Origin: Amia ocellicauda
Taxonomy: Eukaryota > Chordata > Actinopteri > Amiiformes > Amiidae
Assembly: GCF_036373705.1 (NCBI RefSeq)
Contig: NC_089867.1
Span: forward strand, 25,850,323-25,914,322
DNA length: 64,000 nt
Direction: 5' to 3'
The first letter of the stretch is position 1. Each line of letters begins with the position of its first letter. The position numbers and the translations under genes were made by a program. Under the pieces are notes generated by a model, which did no database searches, was not told where the DNA came from, and saw nothing but the letters and a program-made list of their open reading frames with translations. Of this stretch, positions 46,918 through 58,684 are shown in pieces.

Positions 46918-47173
46918 GCGGACTCATATCAAGCTGAGTATTGCAAATTCCCTTCAATAGCCCTTGTCTTTATATTGTGTGTTGACAGTGTTGTGCATGC
47001 TGCTTTAACATTGATAGTTACATCTTTATTTTGCCTTTTAATTTTCACCTTTTCTCTTTTCCCAGGTAATGGTTAACAACTAAAGAAGAGTGCGGTACCT
47101 GGTTGTAGAAAACTGCTACATAAGAAATTAAATTAAATTAAGTAAGAGTTGTGCTTTGTAAAGGCATTCCTTC
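46918..47173 (+). pseudogene. Orphan terminal exon of an elastase-2-like gene
   Basis: About 255 bp closely match 19735-19984, the end of intron 7, exon 8 and 3' UTR of the plus-strand elastase. The acceptor (TTTCCCAG) and 18-nt exon at 47066-47083 are kept, encoding VMVNN and a stop in place of AMVNN. The poly(A) signal is lost (AATTAAAT-type in place of AATAAA). No other elastase exons were found nearby. It is either the remnant of a third tandem copy eroded by transposons or a duplicated fragment. Confidence 0.85.
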
Positions 47174-47308
47174 ATGCGCCCTATACCAGGGAACCTGCTG
47201 ACATCAGGTTGGGCACCAGGAGTTCTTCTTAAGACTATTTAAGACCTGGTTGGTTAAGGCTGTTTTCTTCCTCCGTTCATGGTTTAAAATTTAGGTTGAA
47301 AGTATATA

Positions 47309-49100
47309 CAGTTAGGGCCATAAATATTTGGACAGTGACACGATTGATCATCATTTTGGCTCTGTATGCCACCACAATGGATTTGAAAGGAAACAAACAA
47401 GATGTGCTTTAAGTGAAGACTTTCATCTTTAATGTGAGGGTACATCCAAATCCAAAGCTACATCTGAATTGGGTGAATGGTGAAGGAATTACATCCATTT
47501 ATATATGTGGTCCCCCAATTTTAGGGTCTCAAAAGTATTTGGACAAACTAACATAATCATTAAATTGTGAGTTTCAATACTTGGTTGCAAATCCTTTGCA
47601 GGTCAGGTGAGTGACTTGGCCATTGCAGAACATTCCACTTCTTTTGCAGTAAGCTTTGGGTCATTGTCCATCTGCGCTGTGAAGTGCCGTCCAATGAGTT
47701 TTGAAGCATTTGGCTGAATCTGAGCAGATAATATAGCCCTAAACACTTCAGAATTCATCCTGCTGCTTTTGTCAGCAGTCACATCATCAGTAAATACAAG
47801 GGAACCAGGTCCATTGGCAGCCATACATGCCCATGCCATAACATGCTTCACAGATGAGGTGGTCTGCTTCAGATCATGAGCAGTTCCTTCCATCCTCCAT
47901 ACTCTTCTCTTCCCATCATTCTGGTTGATCTTTGTCTCATCTGTCCATAGGATGTTGTTCCAGAACTGTACAGGGTTCTTTAGATGTTTTTTGGCAAACT
48001 CTAATCTGGTCTTCCTGTTTCCTGTTTCCATCTTGTGGTAAACCCTCTGTATTTACTCTGGTGAAGTCTTCTCTTGATTTTTGACTTTGACACAGTGTGG
48101 CAGGGAGGGAGTTAATTGTCCCTCCCTGTCTGCTCATGGACTGCAGGTGGCTGGGGTGATTGATCAATTAAGGTCAATCAACCCCAGCCACCTGCTATAT
48201 AAGGAGGCCTCAGTGGCCCATTGGGGAGAGTTGGTGTTGGAGAGTTGGGTCTGGGAGGAAACCTGCCCAGTTTGCTGTTTTGTTGGGGCTTTCGGTTTTG
48301 CTCCTTTTGTGTCACGGTGAAGTCCTTTGACCAGCCCGTGTATTATTGTTTGAGTTTTGTGTATCTTTTGTTTGGCCATCGTGCCAGTTCATTTTGTTTA
48401 TTTAATAAAGCCTGTTTTGTTTGCCTATGGTCTGTCTCCAAGCCTCCCTTACTGGCTACCCTGCCACACACAGATACACCTGCCTCCTGGAGGGTGTTCT
48501 TGATCTGGCCAACTGTTGTGAAGGGGTTTTTCTTCAGCAGGGAAAGAATTCTTCTGTCATCCACCGCAGTTGTGTTCCATGGTCTTCCAGTCCTTTTGGT
48601 GTTCCTGAGCTCACCAGTGCATTCTTCCTTTTTAAGAATGCACCAAATAGTTGATTTGGCCACACCAAATGTTTGTGCTCTCTCTCTGATTGGGTTGTTT
48701 TGATTTCTAAGGCACAAACTGAAGGCAAAACGCCCCAAGAACAAGCAGGAACTAAAGACACTGCAGTGCAGGCCTGGCAGAGCAGCACCAGGGAAGAAAC
48801 CCAGCATCTGCTGATGTCTATGGGTTCAGACTTCAGGCAGTCATTGACTGCAAAGGATTTGCAACCAAGTATTGAAACTCATAATTTAATTCATGATTAT
48901 GTTAGTTTGTCCAAATACTTTTGAGCCCCTAAAAGTGGGGGGACCACATATATAAATGGGTGTAATTCCTACACTGTTCACCCAATTTGGATGTAGCTAC
49001 CCTCAAATTAAAGATGATATACACTTAAAGCATCGTGGTGGCATACAGAGCCAAAATGATGACAATTGTGTTACTGTCAAAATATTAATGGACCTAACCG
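47309..49100 (-). mobile_element. Tc1-like transposon, broken and carrying a solo LTR
   Basis: TA-flanked at 47307-47308 and 49101-49102. The left end CAGTTAGGGCCATAAATATT matches the right end (AATATTAATGGACCTAACCG) with a few changes. Transposase fragments read on the minus strand: N-terminus at about 48480-48807 (FGVAKSTIWCILKK, RTGRPW), then a 373-bp insertion at 48096-48468, then the catalytic part (WTDETKINQND, MDNDPKLTAKE) to about 47603. Frameshifts are present and the C-terminal Glu region is missing. Confidence 0.88.
48096..48468 (+). mobile_element. Solo LTR with 5-bp target duplication
   Basis: Begins TGTGGCAGGG and ends CCCTGCCACA, a 10-bp inverted pair with TG...CA termini. CACAG flanks both sides (48091-48095 and 48469-48473). 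Inside are TATATAAGG at 48196-48204 and AATAAA at 48404-48409. This is the structure left when a retrovirus-like or Gypsy-type element recombines to one LTR. It lies within the Tc1, so it inserted after that Tc1. A 53-bp imperfect palindrome sits right before the TATA box. Confidence 0.88.
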
Positions 49101-49257
49101 TATGTAGATGTGATTTCTGTTAAAACTGCACCTCACAGGAATTAATTGAGATTTTTTGTATTAGCCTCCCAACAGACATGAGTTCTATTGAAAACGTGGG
49201 GGTTTTCCTCCTCTGAGTTCCCTGAATGTTACCCAGTGTCCGCATATGAAATATAAT

Positions 49258-49430
49258 AATTATAATTCCTAGCAGATGCACTTATCCAGGGCAATTTACA
49301 ATTGATCACATTAGTTTTAAATATAGTTACCAAACAGAGTTTTTACTGGGTGTTCCCACCTGGCCTTGAACCTACAACCCACTGTTTCAGAGTCCAGAGC
49401 CCTGTCACTACACACACTGCTGCCTGCAAA
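49258..49430 (+). repeat. Dispersed SINE-like repeat, second copy
   Basis: GCAGATGCACTTATCCAGGG near its start and CAGAGTCCAGAGCCCTGTC near its end correspond to the repeat at 12465-12700, more diverged and with the middle block shortened. Confidence 0.55.
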
Positions 49431-50171
49431 ATACAAATGTTATTATATAAGGATATGTCGGTCCAAGAACTTTAAACATTTTTAAGAAAGAATGCAGAAG
49501 ACAAACTGACCTGTTGATAAAACAACAACAAAACTATATCTATTGTATCCTCTGTATTTAATTTGTTTTTGCATGTTAAGCTCTACAAAAAGGTGAAATG
49601 GTAAAAATAGAAGTTAATATGTTTTTGTACTCCACATCAATTCTGTTAAACTGCTTCTCCTGTACTGAGAACCGAGTGGTCACTTTAACATGGTCTCCTA
49701 TCCTGTAAGTGGAACTGGGGGGGTTGTCTCTAAATATACTTCAAGGGGGAATTTGATTTAAGTGTCTCATTGATCCACATCCACTCTTTGTTTTTGCATT
49801 GTATTTGGTTGTCATTTCCATTAGTGCACCCAGTGCCTAGGGAAAGCACTGGAAACAACCCCACAATACACTGTTACCACAGTTCTCCTCACTGGGTAAA
49901 ACGCTGTATGGGTTCAAAAACAGGCTACTGCAAAACCAAGAGGACCGGATGTTGTACTAGCAGCCTCCTCCCAATAACGCATCTGAGGGAAAGCCATGAC
50001 TTCAGCTCTGCGGAATAAATACAATGCATCATGTGAGGCACAACTGAGGTTAACTGTCAAGAGCATTGCGATTCTGTCTCACTATCTGCTGTGTAAGAGG
50101 TGCCTTGTGGAGAGGAAGTCGGGGACACGAAGCATTCTTCCCTACACATTCAGTGCCCTTATTAGTGTTGA
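49431..50171. other. Spacer before the tandem array
   Basis: AT-rich then mixed sequence. No gene or repeat recognised. The open frame that begins at 49996 is a chance entry into the stop-free array. Confidence 0.45.
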
Positions 50172-53100
50172 AGCGTCACCCTCTCTGCGCTTGTGTTGCG
50201 GGGCTGATGCTATAGGCGTGCAGGGACTCACAGTGCCACCCTGTCTGCGCTTGTGTTGCGGGGCTGATGCTATAGGCGTGCAGGGACTCACAGTGCCACC
50301 CTGTCTGCGCTTGTGTTGCGGGGCTGATGCTATAGGCGTGCAGGGACTCACAGTGCCACCCTGCCTGCGCTTGTGTTGCGGGGCTGATGCTATAGGCGTT
50401 CAGGGACTCACAGTGCCACCCTGCCTGCGCTTGTGTTGCGGGGCTGATGCTATAGGCGTGCAGGGACTCACAGTGCCACCCTGCCTGCGCTTGTGTTGCG
50501 GGGCTGATGCTATAGGCGTGCAGGGACTCACAGTGCCACCCTGCCTGCGCTTGTGTTGCGGGGCTGATGCTATAGGCGTGCAGGGACTCACAGTGCCACC
50601 CTGCCTGCGCTTGTGTTGCGGGGCTGATGCTATAGGCGTGCAGGGACTCACAGTGCCACCCTGCCTGCGCTTGTGTTGCGGGGCTGATGCTATAGGCGTG
50701 CAGGGACTCACAGTGCCACCCTGCCTGCGCTTGTGTTGCGGGGCTGATGCTATAGGCGTGCAGGGACTCACAGTGCCACCCTGCCTGCGCTTGTGTTGCG
50801 GGGCTGATGCTATAGGCGTGCAGGGACTCACAGTGCCACCCTGCCTGCGCTTGTGTTGCGGGGCTGATGCTATAGGCGTGCAGGGACTCACAGTGCCACC
50901 CTGCCTGCGCTTGTGTTGCGGGGCTGATGCAATAGGCGTGCAGGGACTCACAGTGCCACCCTGTCTGCGCTTGTGTTGCGGGGCTGATGCTATAGGCGTG
51001 CAGGGACTCACAGTGCCACCCTGTCTGCGCTTGTGTTGCGGGGCTGATGCTATAGGCGTGCAGGGACTCACAGTGCCACCCTGCCTGCGCTTGTGTTGCG
51101 GGGCTGATGCTATAGGCGTGCAGGGACTCACAGTGCCACCCTGCCTGCGCTTGTGTTGCGGGGCTGATGCTATAGGCGTGCAGGGACTCACAGTGCCACC
51201 CTGCCTGCGCTTGTGTTGCGGGGCTGATGCTATAGGCGTGCAGGGACTCACAGTGCCACCCTGTCTGCGCTTGTGTTGCGGGGCTGATGCTATAGGCGTG
51301 CAGGGACTCACAGTGCCACCCTGTCTGCGCTTGTGTTGCGGGGCTGATGCTATAGGCGTGCAGGGACTCACAGTGCCACCCTGCCTGCGCTTGTGTTGCG
51401 GGGCTGATGCTATAGGCGTGCAGGGACTCACAGTGCCACCCTGCCTGCGCTTGTGTTGCGGGGCTGATGCTATAGGCGTGCAGGGACTCACAGTGCCACC
51501 CTGCCTGCGCTTGTGTTGCGGGGCTGATGCTATAGGCGTGCAGGGACTCACAGTGCCACCCTGTCTGCGCTTGTGTTGCGGGGCTGATGCTATAGGCGTG
51601 CAGGGACTCACAGTGCCACCCTGTCTGCGCTTGTGTTGCGGGGCTGATGCTATAGGCGTGCAGGGACTCACAGTGCCACCCTGTCTGCGCTTGTGTTGCG
51701 GGGCTGATGCTATAGGCGTGCAGGGACTAACAGTGCCACCCTGCCTGCGCTTGTGTTGCGGGGCTGATGCTATAGGCGTGCAGGGACTCACAGTGCCACC
51801 CTGCCTGCGCTTGTGTTGCGGGGCTGATGCTATAGGCGTGCAGGGACTCACAGTGCCACCCTGCCTGCGCTTGTGTTGCGGGGCTGATGCTATAGGCGTG
51901 CAGGGACTCACAGTGCCACCCTGTCTGCGCTTGTGTTGCGGGGCTGATGCTATAGGCGTGCAGGGACTCACAGTGCCACCCTGCCTGCGCTTGTGTTGCG
52001 GGGCTGATGCTATAGGCGTGCAGGGACTCACAGTGCCACCCTGCCTGCGCTTGTGTTGCGGGGCTGATGCTATAGGCGTGCAGGGACTCACAGTGCCACC
52101 CTGCCTGCGCTTGTGTTGCGGGGCTGATGCTATAGGCGTGCAGGGACTCACAGTGCCACCCTGCCTGCGCTTGTGTTGCGGGGCTGATGCTATAGGCGTG
52201 CAGGGACTCACAGTGCCACCCTGTCTGCGCTTGTGTTGCGGGGCTGATGCTATAGGCGTGCAGGGACTCACAGTGCCACCCTGTCTGCGCTTGTGTTGCG
52301 GGGCTGATGCTATAGGCGTGCAGGGACTCACAGTGCCACCCTGTCTGCGCTTGTGTTGCGGGGCTGATGCTATAGGCGTGCAGGGACTCACAGTGCCACC
52401 CTGTCTGCGCTTGTGTTGCGGGGCTGATGCTATAGGCGTTCAGGGACTCACAGTGCCACCCTGCCTGCGCTTGTGTTGCGGGGCTGATGCTATAGGCGTG
52501 CAGGGACTCACAGTGCCACCCTGCCTGCGCTTGTGTTGCGGGGCTGATGCTATAGGCGTGCAGGGACTCACAGTGCCACCCTGCCTGCGCTTGTGTTGCG
52601 GGGCTGATGCTATAGGCGTGCAGGGACTCACAGTGCCACCCTGCCTGCGCTTGTGTTGCGGGGCTGATGCTATAGGCGTGCAGGGACTCACAGTGCCACC
52701 CTGCCTGCGCTTGTGTTGCGGGGCTGATGCTATAGGCGTGCAGGGACTCACAGTGCCACCCTGCCTGCGCTTGTGTTGCGGGGCTGATGCTATAGGCGTG
52801 CAGGGACTCACAGTGCCACCCTGTCTGCGCTTGTGTTTCGGGGCTGATGCTATAGGCGTGCAGGGACTCACAGTGCCACCCTGTCTGCGCTTGTGTTGCG
52901 GGGCTGATGCTATAGGCGTGCAGGGACTCACAGTGCCACCCTGTCTGCGCTTGTGTTGCGGGGCTGATGCTATAGGCGTGCAGGGACTCACAGTGCCACC
53001 CTGTCTGCGCTTGTGTTGCGGGGCTGATGCTATAGGCGTGCAGGGACTCACAGTGCCACCCTGTCTGCGCTTGTGTTGCGGGGCTGATGCTATAGGCGTG

Positions 53101-56100
53101 CAGGGACTCACAGTGCCACCCTGCCTGCGCTTGTGTTGCGGGGCTGATGCTATAGGCGTGCAGGGACTCACAGTGCCACCCTGCCTGCGCTTGTGTTGCG
53201 GGGCTGATGCTATAGGCGTGCAGGGACTCACAGTGCCACCCTGCCTGCGCTTGTGTTGCGGGGCTGATGCTATAGGCGTGCAGGGACTCACAGTGCCACC
53301 CTGTCTGCGCTTGTGTTTGCGGGGCTGATGCTATAGGCGTGCAGGGACTCACAGTGCCACCCTGCCTGCGCTTGTGTTGCGGGGCTGATGCTATAGGCGT
53401 GCAGGGACTCACAGTGCCACCCTGCCTGCGCTTGTGTTGCGGGGCTGATGCTATAGGCGTGCAGGGACTCACAGTGCCACCCTGCCTGCGCTTGTGTTGC
53501 GGGGCTGATGCTATAGGCGTGCAGGGACTCACAGTGCCACCCTGCCTGCGCTTGTGTTGCGGGGCTGATGCTATAGGCGTGCAGGGACTCACAGTGCCAC
53601 CCTGCCTGCGCTTGTGTTGCGGGGCTGATGCTATAGGCGTGCAGGGACTCACAGTGCCACCCTGTCTGCGCTTGTGTTGCGGGGCTGATGCTATAGGCGT
53701 GCAGGGACTCACAGTGCCACCCTGCCTGCGCTTGTGTTGCGGGGCTGATGCTATAGGCGTGCAGGGACTCACAGTGCCACCCTGCCTGCGCTTGTGTTGC
53801 GGGGCTGATGCTATAGGCGTGCAGGGACTCACAGTGCCACCCTGCCTGCGCTTGTGTTGCGGGGCTGATGCTATAGGCGTGCAGGGACTCACAGTGCCAC
53901 CCTGCCTGCGCTTGTGTTGCGGGGCTGATGCTATAGGCGTGCAGGGACTCACAGTGCCACCCTGCCTGCGCTTGTGTTGCGGGGCTGATGCTATAGGCGT
54001 GCAGGGACTCACAGTGCCACCCTGCCTGCGCTTGTGTTGCGGGGCTGATGCTATAGGCGTGCAGGGACTCACAGTGCCACCCTGCCTGCGCTTGTGTTGC
54101 GGGGCTGATGCTATAGGCGTGCAGGGACTCACAGTGCCACCCTGCCTGCGCTTGTGTTGCGGGGCTGATGCTATAGGCGTGCAGGGACTCACAGTGCCAC
54201 CCTGCCTGCGCTTGTGTTGCGGGGCTGATGCTATAGGCGTGCAGGGACTCACAGTGCCACCCTGCCTGCGCTTGTGTTGCGGGGCTGATGCTATAGGCGT
54301 GCAGGGACTCACAGTGCCACCCTGTCTGCGCTTGTGTTGCGGGGCTGATGCTATAGGCGTGCAGGGACTCACAGTGCCACCCTGCCTGCGCTTGTGTTGC
54401 GGGGCTGATGCTATAGGCGTGCAGGGACTCACAGTGCCACCCTGTCTGCGCTTGTGTTGCGGGGCTGATGCTATAGGCGTGCAGGGACTCACAGTGCCAC
54501 CCTGTCTGCGCTTGTGTTGCGGGGCTGATGCTATAGGCGTGCAGGGACTCACAGTGCCACCCTGCCTGCGCTTGTGTTGCGGGGCTGATGCTATAGGCGT
54601 GCAGGGACTCACAGTGCCACCCTGCCTGCGCTTGTGTTGCGGGGCTGATGCTATAGGCGTGCAGGGACTCACAGTGCCACCCTGTCTGCGCTTGTGTTGC
54701 GGGGCTGATGCTATAGGCGTGCAGGGACTCACAGTGCCACCCTGCCTGCGCTTGTGTTGCGGGGCTGATGCTATAGGCGTGCAGGGACTCACAGTGCCAC
54801 CCTGCCTGCGCTTGTGTTGCGGGGCTGATGCTATAGGCGTGCAGGGACTCACAGTGCCACCCTGCCTGCGCTTGTGTTGCGGGGCTGATGCTATAGGCGT
54901 GCAGGGACTCACAGTGCCACCCTGCCTGCGCTTGTGTTGCGGGGCTGATGCTATAGGCGTGCAGGGACTCACAGTGCCACCCTGCCTGCGCTTGTGTTGC
55001 GGGGCTGATGCTATAGGCGTGCAGGGACTCACAGTGCCACCCTGCCTGCGCTTGTGTTGCGGGGCTGATGCTATAGGCGTGCAGGGACTCACAGTGCCAC
55101 CCTGCCTGCGCTTGTGTTGCGGGGCTGATGCTATAGGCGTGCAGGGACTCACAGTGCCACCCTGCCTGCGCTTGTGTTGCGGGGCTGATGCTATAGGCGT
55201 GCAGGGACTCACAGTGCCACCCTGTCTGCGCTTGTGTTGCGGGGCTGATGCTATAGGCGTGCAGGGACTCACAGTGCCACCCTGTCTGCGCTTGTGTTGC
55301 GGGGCTGATGCTATAGGCGTGCAGGGACTCACAGTGCCACCCTGTCTGCGCTTGTGTTGCGGGGCTGATGCTATAGGCGTGCAGGGACTCACAGTGCCAC
55401 CCTGCCTGCGCTTGTGTTGCGGGGCTGATGCTATAGGCGTGCAGGGACTCACAGTGCCACCCTGTCTGCGCTTGTGTTGCGGGGCTGATGCTATAGGCGT
55501 GCAGGGACTCACAGTGCCACCCTGTCTGCGCTTGTGTTGCGGGGCTGATGCTATAGGCGTGCAGGGACTCACAGTGCCACCCTGCCTGCGCTTGTGTTGC
55601 GGGGCTGATGCTATAGGCGTGCAGGGACTCACAGTGCCACCCTGCCTGCGCTTGTGTTGCGGGGCTGATGCTATAGGCGTGCAGGGACTCACAGTGCCAC
55701 CCTGTCTGCGCTTGTGTTGCGGGGCTGATGCTATAGGCGTGCAGGGACTCACAGTGCCACCCTGTCTGCGCTTGTGTTGCGGGGCTGATGCTATAGGCGT
55801 GCAGGGACTCACAGTGCCACCCTGTCTGCGCTTGTGTTGCGGGGCTGATGCTATAGGCGTGCAGGGACTCACAGTGCCACCCTGTCTGCGCTTGTGTTGC
55901 GGGGCTGATGCTATAGGCGTGCAGGGACTCACAGTGCCACCCTGTCTGCGCTTGTGTTGCGGGGCTGATGCTATAGGCGTGCAGGGACTCACAGTGCCAC
56001 CCTGTCTGCGCTTGTGTTGCGGGGCTGATGCTATAGGCGTGCAGGGACTCACAGTGCCACCCTGTCTGCGCTTGTGTTGCGGGGCTGATGCTATAGGCGT

Positions 56101-57830
56101 GCAGGGACTCACAGTGCCACCCTGTCTGCGCTTGTGTTGCGGGGCTGATGCTATAGGCGTGCAGGGACTCACAGTGCCACCCTGTCTGCGCTTGTGTTGC
56201 GGGGCTGATGCTATAGGCGTGCAGGGACTCACAGTGCCACCCTGTCTGCGCTTGTGTTGCGGGGCTGATGCTATAGGCGTGCAGGGACTCACAGTGCCAC
56301 CCTGTCTGCGCTTGTGTTGCGGGGCTGATGCTATAGGCGTGCAGGGACTCACAGTGCCACCCTGTCTGCGCTTGTGTTGCGGGGCTGATGCTATAGGCGT
56401 GCAGGGACTCACAGTGCCACCCTGCCTGCGCTTGTGTTGCGGGGCTGATGCTATAGGCGTGCAGGGACTCACAGTGCCACCCTGCCTGCGCTTGTGTTGC
56501 GGGGCTGATGCTATAGGCGTGCAGGGACTCACAGTGCCACCCTGTCTGCGCTTGTGTTGCGGGGCTGATGCTATAGGCGTGCAGGGACTCACAGTGCCAC
56601 CCTGCCTGCGCTTGTGTTGCGGGGCTGATGCTATAGGCGTGCAGGGACTCACAGTGCCACCCTGCCTGCGCTTGTGTTGCGGGGCTGATGCTATAGGCGT
56701 GCAGGGACTCACAGTGCCACCCTGCCTGCGCTTGTGTTGCGGGGCTGATGCTATAGGCGTTCAGGGACTCACAGTGCCACCCTGCCTGCGCTTGTGTTGC
56801 GGGGCTGATGCTATAGGCGTGCAGGGACTCACAGTGCCACCCTGCCTGCGCTTGTGTTGCGGGGCTGATGCTATAGGCGTGCAGGGACTCACAGTGCCAC
56901 CCTGCCTGCGCTTGTGTTGCCGGGCTGATGCTATAGGCGTGCAGGGACTCACAGTGCCACCCTGCCTGCGCTTGTGTTGCGGGGCTGATGCTATAGGCGT
57001 GCAGGGACTCACAGTGCCACCCTGCCTGCGCTTGTGTTGCGGGGCTGATGCTATAGGCGTGCAGGGACTCACAGTGCCACCCTGCCTGCGCTTGTGTTGC
57101 CGGGCTGATGCTATAGGCGTGCAGGGACTCACAGTGCCACCCTGCCTGCGCTTGTGTTGCGGGGCTGATGCTATAGGCGTGCAGGGACTCACAGTGCCAC
57201 CCTGCCTGCGCTTGTGTTGCGGGGCTGATGCTATAGGCGTGCAGGGACTCACAGTGCCACCCTGCCTGCGCTTGTGTTGCCGGGCTGATGCTATAGGCGT
57301 GCAGGGACTCACAGTGCCACCCTGCCTGCGCTTGTGTTGCGGGGCTGATGCTATAGGCGTGCAGGGACTCACAGTGCCACCCTGTCTGCGCTTGTGTTGC
57401 GGGGCTGATGCTATAGGCGTGCAGGGACTCACAGTGCCACCCTGTCTGCGCTTGTGTTGCGGGGCTGATGCTATAGGCGTGCAGGGACTCACAGTGCCAC
57501 CCTGCCTGCGCTTGTGTTGCGGGGCTGATGCTATAGGCGTGCAGGGACTCACAGTGCCACCCTGTCTGCGCTTGTGTTGCGGGGCTGATGCTATAGGCGT
57601 GCAGGGACTCACAGTGCCACCCTGTCTGCGCTTGTGTTGCGGGGCTGATGCTATAGGCGTGCAGGGACTCACAGTGCCACCCTGTCTGCGCTTGTGTTGC
57701 GGGGCTGATGCTATAGGCGTGCAGGGACTCACAGTGCCACCCTGCCTGCGCTTGTGTTGCGGGGCTGATGCTATAGGCGTGCAGGGACTCACAGTGCCAC
57801 CCTGCCTGCGCTTGTGTTGCGGGGCTGATG
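50172..57830. repeat. 60-bp minisatellite/satellite array, about 128 copies
   Basis: Each unit begins CAGGGACTCACAGTGCCACC and ends ATGCTATAGGCGTG; the unit is GC-rich with several CpGs. Copies are almost identical along 7.66 kb. The main variant is C or T in CTGYCTGCGC, and rare variants are GATGCAATA (near 50931), CTAACA (51728), TGTTTCGGG (near 52838), CCGGGCT (three units, near 56921, 57101 and 57281) and GGCGTT (units ending 50400, 52440 and 56761). One 1-bp insertion at about 53317 changes the phase. Because 60 is a multiple of 3 and the unit lacks stops in three frames, very long ORFs run on both strands. The first unit (50172-50220) is diverged, and the array ends within a unit at the GC-rich FHAD1 5' end. 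Confidence 0.97.
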
Positions 57831-58035
57831 CCGGGCGGGCGCGCGCGGTGCGTCACTCCTGCGTGCGGACAGCGCGTGCAGCCCGGGGGGCGGGGCTTCC
57901 CGTTGCCATGGCGGCGGTACACAGCCCGCACCCCCGCACCGCACAGCACCGCACAGCACCGGCCTCCGTCCCTCCGCGCCTCGGCCCGTCGCTTTGGGAG
58001 GACGGATCATCTGCGGCGCAAGAAGCCGTGAGTAG
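57831..58035 (+). promoter_or_regulatory. GC-rich promoter and probable 5' UTR exon of FHAD1
   Basis: A CpG-dense stretch directly after the array. It includes a short GCACCGCACA tandem (57936-57960) and a probable non-coding exon ending AGAAGCC before a GTGAGTAG donor at 58028. The next exon with the FHAD1 start follows about 0.6 kb later. There is no TATA box, typical of CpG promoters. Confidence 0.6.
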
Positions 58036-58394
58036 CTGGTACTGCGGCGCGTCCGTTACGCCGAGCGAGCGGGTCGACACGGTGCTGTCCATTCCTCGAC
58101 CCGTTAGAAACAACACCGGCCTAATATAACACACAGCCGAGGGCCTGCCTGGTATGTTGTACCCGTCTGAATGGTATGTTAAACGTATGCATATTGTCCG
58201 CATGCTAATTATCATGTGTGTTAACTTATGTACTGTGATAGTTTTAGGAAGTTGTTGTGGGCAGCACAGCGTGTAGCGGCGCCCAGGGCTCCGGCGCAGA
58301 GGATTGTGGGTACAGCCCCAGCTGCCGGACCCCGCTGCGGTACCTTTGAGCCAGGTACTTTACCCAGGATGCTTCAGCACAAAACAAACAGCTG

Positions 58395-58482
<88 letters not shown>

Positions 58483-58507
58483 TTTGTTTGTTTGTTTGTT
58501 TGTTTGT
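58395..58507 (+). repeat. (TG)n then (TTTG)n microsatellite
   Basis: About 80 bp of TG dinucleotides pass into about seven TTTG tetranucleotides, in the first FHAD1 intron. Confidence 0.95.
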
Positions 58508-58684
58508 GTTTTAATGCTTTAAAAGCCTGTTGTCTGAGCAGATAGGTTGTTGCTTGTTGTGTTTAAAAGTTGTCCATTCCTTTTCTTTTACACACACGGT
58601 CACAGCTGACAGTTTTAAAGCCCTCAGGTATCTCTGAGATAAAGTTAGTGTGAAGCTCTTTTTCCAGGCTGACTGCAGAGGACA

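Noticed and set aside
50172-57830. CRISPR-like regular array
   Set aside because: There are no variable spacers; the units are contiguous tandem copies in a vertebrate genome.
49996-58129. Giant ORFs of 1,110 to 1,661 codons across the 60-bp array on both strands
   Set aside because: They arise because a stop-free unit divisible by three is repeated. Three frames are open at once, entry and exit are arbitrary, and a 1-bp insertion breaks the plus frame. Listed as a repeat, not as proteins.
58228-58545. ORFs through the TG/TTTG microsatellite
   Set aside because: Simple-sequence translation (Cys-Val repeats), in an intron.
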